Shown here: piece by piece, positions 7,008-14,921 of the stretch
Numbering within the stretch: the stretch's first letter is position 1
Layout of the letters: every line of letters starts with the position of its first letter
Source: Fimenecus sp963624605
GTDB lineage: Bacteria > Bacillota > Clostridia > Oscillospirales > Acutalibacteraceae
Assembly: GCA_963624605.1 (NCBI GenBank)
Contig: CAVFQD010000017.1
Coordinates: 1-28,289 of the forward strand
Reading direction: 5' to 3'
Length of the DNA: 28,289 nt
The notes under the pieces: model-generated
The model's input: the letters and a program-made list of their open reading frames with translations, nothing else
Database searches by the model: none
Told to the model about the DNA's origin: nothing
Translations under genes and position numbers: made by a program

Positions 7008-9080
7008 TCAAAGCCTTTTTCCTATTTCGTAGCCCTGTGCCGTTGCGTCGGCAATTCTGCCCGTCTTTTCCGCGTCGCCGATAACAAAAACATTTTGACA
7101 AACGGAGCGCATTTCCCGATAAAGCGAATTTTCAGATTTAACGCCGATGCTTAAAACAATATAATCCGCTCTGACGGTCCTGAGATTGCCGTTTTCGACA
7201 TTTACCGCAACAATTCCCGCGTCGTCGATTTCTGTCAGCTTGTGATTTGTAATAAACCTTGTGTTGTGTGCCTTGAGTCTCGGCATACAGTCGTCGATGT
7301 GCTGCATCCAGGTGCCGGGAGCGATTTCACTTGCCATTTCGACAACAGTAACATCGTTTTCACCCTCGCAAAGAAGCTCTGCGGTTTCAAGCCCCGTCAT
7401 ACCCGAGCCGATAATCGCTACCCTTTTTCCGTGGAGCTTAACGGAGCCGTCAAGTATTTCGGTTGCGGTAAGGACATTTTTTCTGTCCGAACCCTTTATC
7501 GCTTTGGGCTTTACAGCTGTGGCGCCCGTTGCTAAGATAACTGCATACGGTTTTGCATCTTCAATCGTTCTTTTGTCGGCGGTAATGCCGCATACGATTT
7601 TTGCGCCTGCTTTTTCTGCGGTATGCGTAAGGTCCTCAATAAGCCAGTTTATCTTTTCCTTTTTCGGCGGAGCCGCCGCAAGAAGCAACTGACCGCCGGG
7701 TCTTTCCTGCTTTTCGGCAACTGCGACCTTAAAGCCTCTTTGCGCAAGCGTTTTCGCACACATAAGACCTGCCGGACCTGCTCCGATTACAATTACGAGC
7801 CTGCCGTCGCCGTTCTCTTTGAGAACTTCCTTTTCTCTGCCGAGCTTCGGATTTACCGAGCAGTGGGCGTGAGTGCCCTTGTACGCATTTGTCTGCATAC
7901 TTTCCATACAGTAAAGACAGCAGATACATCTGCTTATTTCGTCCTCTTTGCCTTCCTTAACCTTGTTTGCCCAATGCGGGTCTGCGATATGCGGTCTGCC
8001 GAGACATACAAAATCCTGTATTCCTTCCTCCAACTGCAGCTCTGCCTGCTCGGGACTTCTGATAAGGTTTGCGGCAAGCACGGGGATGTTCACTGCGTCC
8101 TTTACCGCCTTTGCCATATATTTACGCCAACCGCATTCAAACGAGGTCGGTTCAAGCCAGTAATTGTATGTGTCATACCCCGCCGATGAAACATCTATTG
8201 CGTCCGCGCCGTTTTCCTCAATGATTTTTGCCATTCTCACGCCGTCTTTGAGTGTGTAGCCGACGCCCTCTCTGCCGATTTCCTTGTAACATTCGTCAAC
8301 CGAGAGCCTTACGATTACGGGGAAATCCTTTCCGCATTCCTCTTTAATTCCTTTGAGTATATCAAGCAGGAATTTCATCCTTTTGTCAAAGCTTCCGCCG
8401 TATTCGTCGGTTCTTTGATTGGAATAGGGGGACAAAAACTGCTGAATTAAATATCCGTGTGCGGCGTGCAACTCAACGCCGTCCGCACCTGCCTTTTGCG
8501 CCCTTTTTGCGCCGAGGATAAACTCTCTGATTATCTTCTTTATCTGCCTTACGGTCATTTCCTTGTTGAGGCTTTCCGCGGAATATGCCCTGTCGCACTC
8601 CGAGGGGGAATATACCTTGGGTAAAAGGTCAGCCTCCATAAGTTTTTTTGCGGACGGAGCCAATTTGTAGAATATCTTGCCGTAGAGCGGACCCATAACC
8701 CTTTCCATTCCGACGGAGAGCGGAACCGTGCCCATCATAAGCGTGAGATTCTGCCGTCCGGGATGATGGAGCTGAACAAACATCTTTGCACCGTGCGAGT
8801 GTACTCTGTCAATCATTTGAGCCAAGGGCTTTATATGATAGTCGTGGCTTATTGCAAGCTGGGCAAAAGCCGACGCACCGCTGAAATCGTCAACTCTTGT
8901 AATTTCGGTGATGATGAGACCCGTGCCGCCTATCGCTCTTTCCTCGTAGTAGTTCATCATTTCCTCTGTGGGCTTGCCGTTGAACTGACCGAAGCCGAGC
9001 ATCATAGGAGGCATAACTATTCTGTTTTTGATTTCCACGCTTCCTATGCTCATAGGCGTAAAAAGAGTTTTGTATTCCAT
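7008..9080 (-). CDS. NADH:flavin oxidoreductase/ene-reductase with Fe-S cluster (2,4-dienoyl-CoA reductase type)
   Basis: A 690-residue flavoenzyme laid out like FadH, enoate reductase, trimethylamine dehydrogenase and the clostridial BaiCD/BaiH proteins. An N-terminal Old Yellow Enzyme barrel (about 1-370) contains the FMN-barrel signature SPYSNQRTDEYGGSFDKR. A 4Fe-4S cysteine cluster (CICCLYCMESM plus a later Cys in HCSVNP) follows near residue 345. Then come an FAD-binding GAGPAG near 395 and a nucleotide-binding GSGMTGLE near 505. Such enzymes reduce activated C=C bonds, but the substrate here is unknown. Start set to ATG 9080 because GGGGTG lies eight bases upstream; a longer in-frame ATG at 9119 has no such site and would overlap the promoter. 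A promoter lies at 9110-9138. Confidence 0.9.
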   Translation of the reverse strand: MEYKTLFTPMSIGSVEIKNRIVMPPMMLGFGQFNGKPTEEMMNYYEERAIGGTGLIITEITRVDDFSGASAFAQLAISHDYHIKPLAQMIDRVHSHGAKMFVQLHHPGRQNLTLMMGTVPLSVGMERVMGPLYGKIFYKLAPSAKKLMEADLLPKVYSPSECDRAYSAESLNKEMTVRQIKKIIREFILGAKRAQKAGADGVELHAAHGYLIQQFLSPYSNQRTDEYGGSFDKRMKFLLDILKGIKEECGKDFPVIVRLSVDECYKEIGREGVGYTLKDGVRMAKIIEENGADAIDVSSAGYDTYNYWLEPTSFECGWRKYMAKAVKDAVNIPVLAANLIRSPEQAELQLEEGIQDFVCLGRPHIADPHWANKVKEGKEDEISRCICCLYCMESMQTNAYKGTHAHCSVNPKLGREKEVLKENGDGRLVIVIGAGPAGLMCAKTLAQRGFKVAVAEKQERPGGQLLLAAAPPKKEKINWLIEDLTHTAEKAGAKIVCGITADKRTIEDAKPYAVILATGATAVKPKAIKGSDRKNVLTATEILDGSVKLHGKRVAIIGSGMTGLETAELLCEGENDVTVVEMASEIAPGTWMQHIDDCMPRLKAHNTRFITNHKLTEIDDAGIVAVNVENGNLRTVRADYIVLSIGVKSENSLYREMRSVCQNVFVIGDAEKTGRIADATAQGYEIGKRL

Positions 9081-9109
9081 ACATACACCCCGTAAAATAA
9101 ATATATAAT

Positions 9110-9138
9110 ATTTTATCATATTTAACGGGAAGTAACAA
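9110..9138 (-). promoter_or_regulatory. sigma-A type promoter for the ene-reductase gene
   Basis: On the minus strand: TTGTTA (9138-9133), a 17-base spacer and TAAAAT (9115-9110). It sits wholly inside the 62-base gap after the TauE/SafE half-gene, so the ene-reductase has its own promoter. Confidence 0.5.
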
Positions 9139-9142
9139 CAAT

Positions 9143-9514
9143 TTATTTTGCCTTTTCGGTCTTTGAAAAGACGGTATACACGCCCATTATAATAAGAAAC
9201 GCCGCAAAAATTATTTTAAGTGCGTTCTGCGGTATTTCCATAAGTATAAAATTGCCTGCAAGAGCACCGACAATTCCTCCTGTCGCCATGGGAATTACGG
9301 CTTTCGGCTCTATCATTTTGCTTTTTATATACACTGCAAGCGAAACTGCGGCGCAGGGGATAAAGAACATAAGATTGAGCCCCTGTGCGTTTATCTGTTC
9401 GGTGTTTTTTACAAGTGTCAGGTACATAATGTACACTCCGCCTCCGCCGAGCCCCATTGAGGCTATGACTGCGGAGAGTATGCCTGCGAGTATATCTATA
9501 AGAGAGTATTTCAT
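9143..9514 (-). CDS. half-size TauE/SafE (TSUP) permease, second of a pair
   Basis: A 123-residue integral membrane protein with about four hydrophobic segments. The N-terminal motif SMGLGGGGVYIMYL is the Gly-rich turn found at the start of each repeat of the sulfite exporter TauE/SafE family. A standard family member has about 250 residues made of two such repeats; this is one. Start chosen at ATG 9514 because it overlaps the stop of the upstream half-gene as ATGA, which implies coupled translation. The substrate is unknown; family members export sulfite, sulfoacetate or related anions. It probably works as a heterodimer with its neighbour. Confidence 0.82.
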   Translation of the reverse strand: MKYSLIDILAGILSAVIASMGLGGGGVYIMYLTLVKNTEQINAQGLNLMFFIPCAAVSLAVYIKSKMIEPKAVIPMATGGIVGALAGNFILMEIPQNALKIIFAAFLIIMGVYTVFSKTEKAK

Positions 9515-9864
9515 ATTTTGACAATCATCCTTATTCCCGCCCATATCATAAATGCGCCGAAGATTTTTTTGAGTGCCGACGGCGATATTCTTTTAAGCAA
9601 AACCGTTCCGATAAGCGCACCGACAGCCGCCTGCGGAATGAGCCGAAGGTTGTCAAAAAAATTGACATATCCGTGATATGAGTATATAATCAAACTTGTA
9701 ACGGATATGGGCAGTATGACCGCAAGCGCGTTCGCCTGAGCCTGCTTTTGGTCAAGCGAGCATTTCTTCAGCAGAAACACAGCTATGACGCCTCCGCCCG
9801 CTCCGAGAAGAGCGTTTATTATTCCCGTGAGTATTCCGCCGAGGAATGAGAGCGTCTTTTTCAT
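9511..9864 (-). CDS. half-size TauE/SafE (TSUP) permease, first of a pair
   Basis: A 117-residue integral membrane protein with about four hydrophobic segments and the family turn LLGAGGGVIAVFLLKK near residue 20. It resembles the N-terminal repeat of TauE/SafE proteins and has a positively charged KKCSLDQKQAQ loop after the first hairpin, as in full-length members. AATCGGTGATTA before ATG 9864 supplies the ribosome-binding site. It lies upstream of, and overlaps by 4 bases, the second half-gene. The gene diverges from the PH-domain gene at 9909 with 44 bases between them. Both halves look intact, so this is a two-gene form rather than a frameshift in one gene. Confidence 0.82.
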   Translation of the reverse strand: MKKTLSFLGGILTGIINALLGAGGGVIAVFLLKKCSLDQKQAQANALAVILPISVTSLIIYSYHGYVNFFDNLRLIPQAAVGALIGTVLLKRISPSALKKIFGAFMIWAGIRMIVKI

Positions 9865-9908
9865 TTAATCACCGATTTTATATTTTGCCGATAGGAGTGA
9901 TTTATTCC

Positions 9909-10547
9909 ATGCAGTTGAAATTCAAATCAGGAATCAATAAGATACTTGTCGCCGTTGTGGTAATATACCACATAATAATCGCTCTTTTGTTTTCGACAAA
10001 GATTTTTTCAATGTCAAGCTTCGGTGTGAACGCGGCAATCGCTATGTGTGTCATTGATGTCGTTTTGATTTTGCCGATGCTGTTTATGACATATTATGAA
10101 TTTAAGCCCGAATATCTTTACATCCATGATTATCCTTTCAGAGCGTATAAAATCAAGTATTCGGACATTTTCACCGTCGAGGACGGCGATTTTGAGACCA
10201 AGGATAAAAGCATTGTAGCCCTCTCGCTTGACAGGGTTGCGATAGGCTATAAAAAGATAAATAATAAAAACGAGGAGGAAAAAAGATATATCTTTATTTC
10301 TCCCAAGGATATGAGCCTGTTTCTTATCCGTTTGAGCGCAAGGCTCAAGCAGTGCGAGAACGAAGCCGAGGAAATGGCAAAGGAGCTTTCCGAAAAGCAG
10401 AAGGAGCACAACAGGAAAAAGGAGCTTGCCGACCGTAAGCGCGAAGAGGAAAAAAAGGCAAACGCACCCGAGATTATCAAGGTCAAGGACGTTAAAAAGG
10501 GCGGCGGCTTCAAGGTTGAGGAAGCCGAAGAAAAAGAAGAAAAATAA
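9909..10547 (+). CDS. two-helix membrane protein with a bacterial PH-like domain and charged tail
   Basis: A 212-residue protein. Two membrane segments (about 10-31 and 39-60) are followed by a region about 70-155 that looks like a bacterial PH (bPH_4-type) domain: VALSLDRVAIGY and YIFISPKDMSLFLIRL match its usual SLDR and ISPKD features. The last 55 residues are almost entirely Lys, Glu and Arg and probably form a coiled coil. Start set at ATG 9909 with AGGAG eight to nine bases upstream. It ends 17 bases before ecfT and may share its transcript. The function of this architecture is unknown to me; the PH call rests on pattern memory. Confidence 0.72.
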   Translation: MQLKFKSGINKILVAVVVIYHIIIALLFSTKIFSMSSFGVNAAIAMCVIDVVLILPMLFMTYYEFKPEYLYIHDYPFRAYKIKYSDIFTVEDGDFETKDKSIVALSLDRVAIGYKKINNKNEEEKRYIFISPKDMSLFLIRLSARLKQCENEAEEMAKELSEKQKEHNRKKELADRKREEEKKANAPEIIKVKDVKKGGGFKVEEAEEKEEK

Positions 10548-10564
10548 TTGCCGGAGGGATGAAC

Positions 10565-11455
10565 ATGAGAACAAGAATTTGTTTTTCACGCTTTCATCCT
10601 CTTTTTTTGCTCTTGTATTATACGGCGGTTATTTCGGTAACCGTCTTTTCGTCCGATCCGCTGATATTGCTGCTGTCGCTTACGGGAGCGGTACTGTTTT
10701 GCGCCGATATGTTCGGTAAGGGGATTGCAAAGGACCTTCGTTTCCTTTTTGCACTCTCTTTGCTGATAACGCTTACAAACCCGTTGTTTTCGCAAAACGG
10801 AATAACGGTGCTTTTTTATTTGGGCGACAGGGCATACACACTTGAAGCGCTTTTGTACGGACTTAATACGGCGGTTATGATTTCGGGCGTGATACTGTGG
10901 TTCCGCAGTCTCAACGCCGTATTGTCGGACGATAAAATGCAGTATCTTTTTTCAAAGGCATTGCCGAAAACAACGCTTGTCATAACAATGGTAATGAGGT
11001 TTATACCGCTTTATATAAAGAATATTAAGGACATAAACGACGCAAGGCGTGCAATGGGGATTTATCCGAAAAGGAATGTTTTCAAGAAGATAAAGGGCGC
11101 CGCCGAGGTGTTTCTTACTTTGGTAACGCAAAGTCTTGAAAATGCCGTTGAAACAGCTTTTTCTATGAAAGCGAGGGGCTACGGCGAGAGCGAGCGGACA
11201 AGCTATTCACTTTACAAGCTCAAAAGCGCCGACGCCGTTCTCATTTTCCTGCTTTTGCTTTTCTCGGCAGGCTTTGTGTATGTTTTCGGCGTTCGGGAAA
11301 ATTCGGGCTTTGCTTTTTATCCGACCTTCTTTGTGCCTGTGATAAACGCACCCCGTATAGCTGCTTATGCGGCGTTTGCGGCGGTTTCGCTTTTCCCGTT
11401 TTCAATAAATGCAGCGGAGAGTATAAAATGGAAATATTATCTGTCAAAAATCTGA
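10565..11455 (+). CDS. ecfT: ECF transporter transmembrane (T) component
   Basis: A 296-residue CbiQ/EcfT-family membrane protein that couples the ATPases to the substrate-binding S subunit. Several hydrophobic segments lie in residues 10-125. The two coupling-helix Ala-Arg-Gly-like motifs are visible as DINDARRAMGI and FSMKARGYGE, the second a good match. I prefer ATG 10565 to ATG 10559 because GGAGGG at 10553-10558 is seven bases from the former and abuts the latter. It overlaps the ATPase gene by 28 bases. It is the first gene of a complete group I-style ECF cassette (T, fused A-A, S). Confidence 0.9.
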   Translation: MRTRICFSRFHPLFLLLYYTAVISVTVFSSDPLILLLSLTGAVLFCADMFGKGIAKDLRFLFALSLLITLTNPLFSQNGITVLFYLGDRAYTLEALLYGLNTAVMISGVILWFRSLNAVLSDDKMQYLFSKALPKTTLVITMVMRFIPLYIKNIKDINDARRAMGIYPKRNVFKKIKGAAEVFLTLVTQSLENAVETAFSMKARGYGESERTSYSLYKLKSADAVLIFLLLLFSAGFVYVFGVRENSGFAFYPTFFVPVINAPRIAAYAAFAAVSLFPFSINAAESIKWKYYLSKI

Positions 11456-13038
11456 ACTTCACATATCCCGAAAGTGAAAACAAGTCGCTTTCCGACATTT
11501 CGTTTTCGGTAAATTCGGGCGATATTGTCCTACTGTGCGGCGAGACGGGAAGCGGCAAAACCACGCTTCTCAAAATGCTTAAAAAGGAGATTTCCCCGTT
11601 CGGTCAAAGGTCGGGGGAGATACTTTTTTGCGGCGAAAATGCCGAAAACGCCAAAAGCTCGGATATAGGCTTTGTTTTTCAGGATGTCGAAAGCCAGATA
11701 GTCTGCGACAAGGTATGGCACGAGCTTGCCTTTACGCTTGAAAACACGGGAACCGAGCCTATGCAGATGCGCCGCCGTGTTGCGGAGACCGCAAGCTATT
11801 TCGGAATATCTGACTGGTTTTATAAGAACACCTCGGAGCTTTCGGGCGGACAAAAACAGCTTTTGAATCTCGCCTCGGTTACTGTCGGCGCACCTAAACT
11901 GATATTGCTTGACGAGCCGCTTTCACAGCTTGACCCGATAGCCTGCGTGGATTTCATAAACACCGTTAAACGCCTCAACGACGATTTGGGCGTAACATTT
12001 ATAATCAGTGAGCACAGAACGGGCGAGATAATCTCCGTCTGCAATAAAATTGCCGTTATGAAGCAGGGTAAGCTCATATCCTACGGCAATATCCGTGAGA
12101 CGCTGCCCGAAATTTCAACCGAAGCGGTTTTCGGAAATTTACCTGACTGTGCAAAAATATGGAGAGATACGGGAAAGAAAGACGAGTGTCCGCTGAATGT
12201 CAGAGAGGGCAAAATATGGCTGTCGGAGCATTTTACTCCCGAAAGCTCTGCGGCTGCGGTAAAGGAATTCAAAAACGAATACGAAAACACCTTTGAATGT
12301 AAAAATGTATATTTCCGCTATTCAAAAGACGGCGACGATATTATAAAAGGCTTGAACTTTGCCTGCAAAAAGGGCGAGGTGCACTGCGTCCTCGGGGCAA
12401 ACGGCTCGGGCAAAACCACGCTTGTCAAGCTGATTTCGGGGGTGCTGAAGCCTTACAGCGGAAAAATTTCGACAGGCAAGGGCAGGCGCGCGGCACTGCT
12501 TATGCAAAATGTCAAAAATATGTTCGTCGGCGAGAGTGTGGAGGAGGATATGCGCCTTTACTGTAAGCATCTCGGTCTCGACTTTGAGCAGACGGGCGAC
12601 AGAATATACGAAACGCTTGAATTGCTCGGTATCGCCGATTTGCGAAGCAGACATCCGTTCGATTTGTCGGGCGGCGAGCTTCAGAAGTGCGCCATTGCGA
12701 AACTGCTTATATCAAAACCCGATATTCTGCTTATGGACGAACCCGTGAAAAGTCTTGACTGCGTTGCAAAGGATAATGTCAAGGATATAATAAAAACTCT
12801 GTCGATAAACGGGATAACGGTTGTTGCGGTAACGCACGATACGGAGTTTGCGGCGGAGATTTCCGACAGGTGCTCACTGCTGTTTGACGGCGAAATTACC
12901 GCCTGCGATGTTCCGCAAAGGTTCTTTTCGGACAACAGCTTTTACACCACGGGTGCTTCCAAAATATCAAGGGGATTTGCCGATTATGCCGTAACCTGCA
13001 AGCAGGTGTCGGCGCTGTGTACGGAGAAAAAACAATGA
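11428..13038 (+). CDS. ECF transporter ATPase, two ABC domains fused in one chain
   Basis: A 536-residue protein that fuses what are usually two proteins, EcfA1 and EcfA2. Domain 1 (about 1-230): Walker A GETGSGKTT, Q-loop QDVESQIVC, signature LSGGQKQ, Walker B LILLDEP. Domain 2 (about 285-515): Walker A GANGSGKTT, Q-loop QNVKNMF, signature LSGGELQ, Walker B ILLMDEP, and VTHD as switch His. Both sites look catalytically complete, except that domain 1 reads SEH where a switch-region His is expected, which still supplies it. GGAG lies nine bases before ATG 11428, inside ecfT. The stop overlaps the start of the S-component gene as ATGA. Confidence 0.92.
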   Translation: MEILSVKNLNFTYPESENKSLSDISFSVNSGDIVLLCGETGSGKTTLLKMLKKEISPFGQRSGEILFCGENAENAKSSDIGFVFQDVESQIVCDKVWHELAFTLENTGTEPMQMRRRVAETASYFGISDWFYKNTSELSGGQKQLLNLASVTVGAPKLILLDEPLSQLDPIACVDFINTVKRLNDDLGVTFIISEHRTGEIISVCNKIAVMKQGKLISYGNIRETLPEISTEAVFGNLPDCAKIWRDTGKKDECPLNVREGKIWLSEHFTPESSAAAVKEFKNEYENTFECKNVYFRYSKDGDDIIKGLNFACKKGEVHCVLGANGSGKTTLVKLISGVLKPYSGKISTGKGRRAALLMQNVKNMFVGESVEEDMRLYCKHLGLDFEQTGDRIYETLELLGIADLRSRHPFDLSGGELQKCAIAKLLISKPDILLMDEPVKSLDCVAKDNVKDIIKTLSINGITVVAVTHDTEFAAEISDRCSLLFDGEITACDVPQRFFSDNSFYTTGASKISRGFADYAVTCKQVSALCTEKKQ

Positions 13039-13730
13039 GCCTTAAACAAAAAAAGATTTTAAGCTATGCTTTGATTTTCGGCGCAATTCCGCTGACGGTT
13101 ATTTTCGGCACACAGTTTTTGGGCGCGAGGAAATATGTCTTTCTCTGCTTTGCGGTAATGGTTTTGTGCCTTGCGGCGTTTTTCGTTTCCGTTGAGCACG
13201 GCGAACGCACCACGGTTGTAGGCACGGTTCTGGTTGCCGTGATGACTGCGCTTTCGGTTGTCGGACGGTTTGCGTTTTCATATGTGCCGTTTTTTAAGCC
13301 CGTAACGGCGTTTGTGATAATTGCGGGCGTATATCTCGGGGCGCAATACGGCTTTTTGTGCGGAGCGCTGTCCGCACTTGTGTCGAATTTCATTTTCGGG
13401 CAGGGGGCGTGGACGCCTTTTCAGATGTTCGCTTGGGGAATGATAGGCTTCTTTTCGGGCGTGCTTTCAAAACAGCTCATAAAAAGCAAGCTGTTTTTAT
13501 ACCTGTTCGGGACATTTTCGGGTGTGGCTTATTCGCTTTTCCTCGATACTTGGACGGCGATTTATGTTGACGGCACATTTGTCTTTTCAAGGTATCTTAC
13601 GCTGATTGCCTCGGCAGTTCCCGTTACGGCTGTCTATATCGTGTCGAATGTGATTTTCCTGATGTTGCTTTTCAAGCCGATAGGCAGACGCCTGTCAAGG
13701 ATAACAAAAAAATACGGACTGTACGAATAA
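13035..13730 (+). CDS. ECF transporter S component, substrate unassigned
   Basis: A 231-residue protein with about six membrane helices, giving substrate specificity to the ECF complex encoded just upstream. Start at ATG 13035 (ATGA overlap with the ATPase stop; CGGAG eight bases before). Notable conserved-looking stretches are GRFAFSYVPFFKPVTAF and FGQGAWTPFQMFAWG. I associate the second pattern with cobalamin (CbrT-like) and related S components, but this is recollection and weak evidence; no riboswitch or vitamin-pathway gene nearby helps. A terminator follows directly, so the cassette ends here. Confidence 0.82.
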   Translation: MSLKQKKILSYALIFGAIPLTVIFGTQFLGARKYVFLCFAVMVLCLAAFFVSVEHGERTTVVGTVLVAVMTALSVVGRFAFSYVPFFKPVTAFVIIAGVYLGAQYGFLCGALSALVSNFIFGQGAWTPFQMFAWGMIGFFSGVLSKQLIKSKLFLYLFGTFSGVAYSLFLDTWTAIYVDGTFVFSRYLTLIASAVPVTAVYIVSNVIFLMLLFKPIGRRLSRITKKYGLYE

Positions 13731-13756
13731 AAGGCTGCCTTTCGGCAGCCTTTTCG
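13731..13756 (+). terminator. intrinsic terminator of the ECF operon
   Basis: AAGGCTGCC (13731-13739) pairs with GGCAGCCTT (13744-13752) around a 4-base loop, followed by TTCGG; the T-run is short (TTTT including the stem end). It overlaps the last base of the stop region of the S-component gene. Confidence 0.8.
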
Positions 13757-13778
13757 GTTGTGTGTGATTTTTAATTTG

Positions 13779-13836
13779 GTAGGGACAGCCCTTGCGGCTG
13801 TCCGATATGGTGTAGGGCAGGGGCTTGCTCCTGCCG
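13779..13836. repeat. two tandem palindromic repeat units (REP-like)
   Basis: Unit 1 (13779-13804) begins GTAGGG and holds the palindrome GGACAGCC (13783-13790) / GGCTGTCC (13796-13803). Unit 2 (13812-13836) begins GTAGGG and holds GGCAGG (13816-13821) / CCTGCC (13830-13835). The lead matches the unit at 21-46 while the palindrome arms differ but stay complementary, a sign of selection on structure. Confidence 0.55.
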
Positions 13837-13898
13837 TGGAAATTTGCGTATGAATTAAAACTATCGGCTTATATCAAACTACAAATTTTTCGCAAACA

Positions 13899-13926
13899 TA
13901 GGCTCCCTTTACACAAGGGAGGCTTG
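13899..13926. repeat. third palindrome, GGCTCCCTT type
   Basis: CTCCCTT (13903-13909) pairs with AAGGGAG (13915-13921) within GGCTCCCTTTACACAAGGG. It resembles the beginning of another short dispersed repeat that I recall from gut Clostridia genomes. It lies 25 bases past the stop of the minus-strand aldo/keto reductase and may act as its transcript end. The remainder of 13757-13950 shows no gene. Confidence 0.4.
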
Positions 13927-13950
13927 GTCCTGTCCGTATCTTTCAACAAT

Positions 13951-14817
13951 CTAAAATCCCACAACCTGATGCGTTCTCGGAACCGACGGGGGATTTCCTA
14001 TCATTCCGTATTTTTTGAGCGTTGCAATCTTTTCCATATCCTCGTTCGATATTGAAAAGCCGAACACATCTGCATTGTTCTTTATTCTCTCGGGTGTTGC
14101 CGACTTCGGCACGGGTACGGCGCCTTTTTGTACGATAAACCTTATGCACAGCTGTGCTACGGAAACGCCGTATTTCTTTGCCGTCTCTATGAGCAGCTCA
14201 CGCTTGAACGCCTGCCCCTGAATGAGCGGACTCCACGCTTCGGGGAGAATTTTGTTTTCCTTGCAGTAGGCAATCATTTCGTCCTGCGGATTTTGCGGAT
14301 GCATCTGCACCTGATTTATCATAGGATAGGTCGAAAAATTCTTTTTTATTATTTCAATATGCTCTTCAAGGAAGTTGCTTGTGCCTATCGAACGGAGCTT
14401 TCCGTCGTTGTAAAGCGTTTCAAACGCCCTCCATGTCTCGCATAGGTCATCCTCAAGGCGGTCAACATTTTGCACAAGAACGGGCCAGTGTATCAGATAT
14501 GAGTCAAGGTAGTCCGTGCCGAGCCTTTTGAGTGAACGCTCGCAGGACTCTATTGCGTTTTTGTAGCCGTGGTCATCGTTCGGAAGCTTTGAAACGAGGA
14601 AAATATCCTCTCTTTTAACGCCGCTTTCATTTATTCCCTTGCCGACAAATTCTTCGTTTTGGTAAGCCGCCGCAGTGTCGATATGGCGGTAGCCGCTCTC
14701 GATAGCGCACTTGACTGCGTTTGTTGCGGTTTCTTCTGGCATTTTCCATGTGCCGAACGCAATGCAGGGAACCTTAACGGAATTTATAAGGGTATATGTA
14801 TCTGTCAATGAATTCAT
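13951..14817 (-). CDS. aldo/keto reductase (NADPH-dependent)
   Basis: A 288-residue soluble (alpha/beta)8-barrel oxidoreductase that reduces aldehydes or ketones. The catalytic tetrad is visible: Asp and Tyr in HIDTAAAYQNE (near residues 47-53), Lys in LVSKLP (near 77) and His in LIHWPV (near 109). The C-terminal cofactor block VPKSATPERIKNN is that of the NADPH-binding family members related to 2,5-diketogluconate reductases. The start has AGAGGTGAT nine bases upstream and a promoter at 14842-14870. It is transcribed alone. The physiological substrate cannot be read from the sequence. Confidence 0.92.
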   Translation of the reverse strand: MNSLTDTYTLINSVKVPCIAFGTWKMPEETATNAVKCAIESGYRHIDTAAAYQNEEFVGKGINESGVKREDIFLVSKLPNDDHGYKNAIESCERSLKRLGTDYLDSYLIHWPVLVQNVDRLEDDLCETWRAFETLYNDGKLRSIGTSNFLEEHIEIIKKNFSTYPMINQVQMHPQNPQDEMIAYCKENKILPEAWSPLIQGQAFKRELLIETAKKYGVSVAQLCIRFIVQKGAVPVPKSATPERIKNNADVFGFSISNEDMEKIATLKKYGMIGNPPSVPRTHQVVGF

Positions 14818-14841
14818 AAAATCACCTCTGTATTTTTTATT

Positions 14842-14870
14842 ATTTTATCATAATTTTCTGAATATGTAAA
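14842..14870 (-). promoter_or_regulatory. sigma-A type promoter for the aldo/keto reductase
   Basis: On the minus strand: TTTACA (14870-14865), a 17-base spacer and TAAAAT (14847-14842). It overlaps the sigma-G-like promoter of spoVAE on the opposite strand. Confidence 0.5.
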
Positions 14871-14888
14871 AACATTCTTGAAATAATA
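14859..14888 (+). promoter_or_regulatory. sigma-G-like promoter for spoVAE
   Basis: TGAATA (14859-14864), a 17-base spacer and AATAATA (14882-14888). The Bacillus sigma-G -10 consensus is CATWMTA, so six of seven positions fit. Forespore-specific expression is what is known for spoVA operons, which makes this reading plausible. Confidence 0.45.
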
Positions 14889-14921
14889 TTTGTGTAAAAA
14901 TATGAAAGGCAGTGCTCGTTT

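Noticed and set aside
7623..8189. 188-codon plus-strand ORF
   Set aside because: Antisense to the ene-reductase, which has intact cofactor motifs along its whole length.
9143..9864. One TauE/SafE gene broken by a frameshift
   Set aside because: Both halves have their own start and stop with ATGA overlap and each begins with the family's repeat motif, so two genes are the better reading.
10014..10589. 191-codon minus-strand ORF rich in Phe/Leu
   Set aside because: Arises from the reverse of the Lys/Glu-rich tail (AAG/GAA read as CTT/TTC); not a membrane protein gene.
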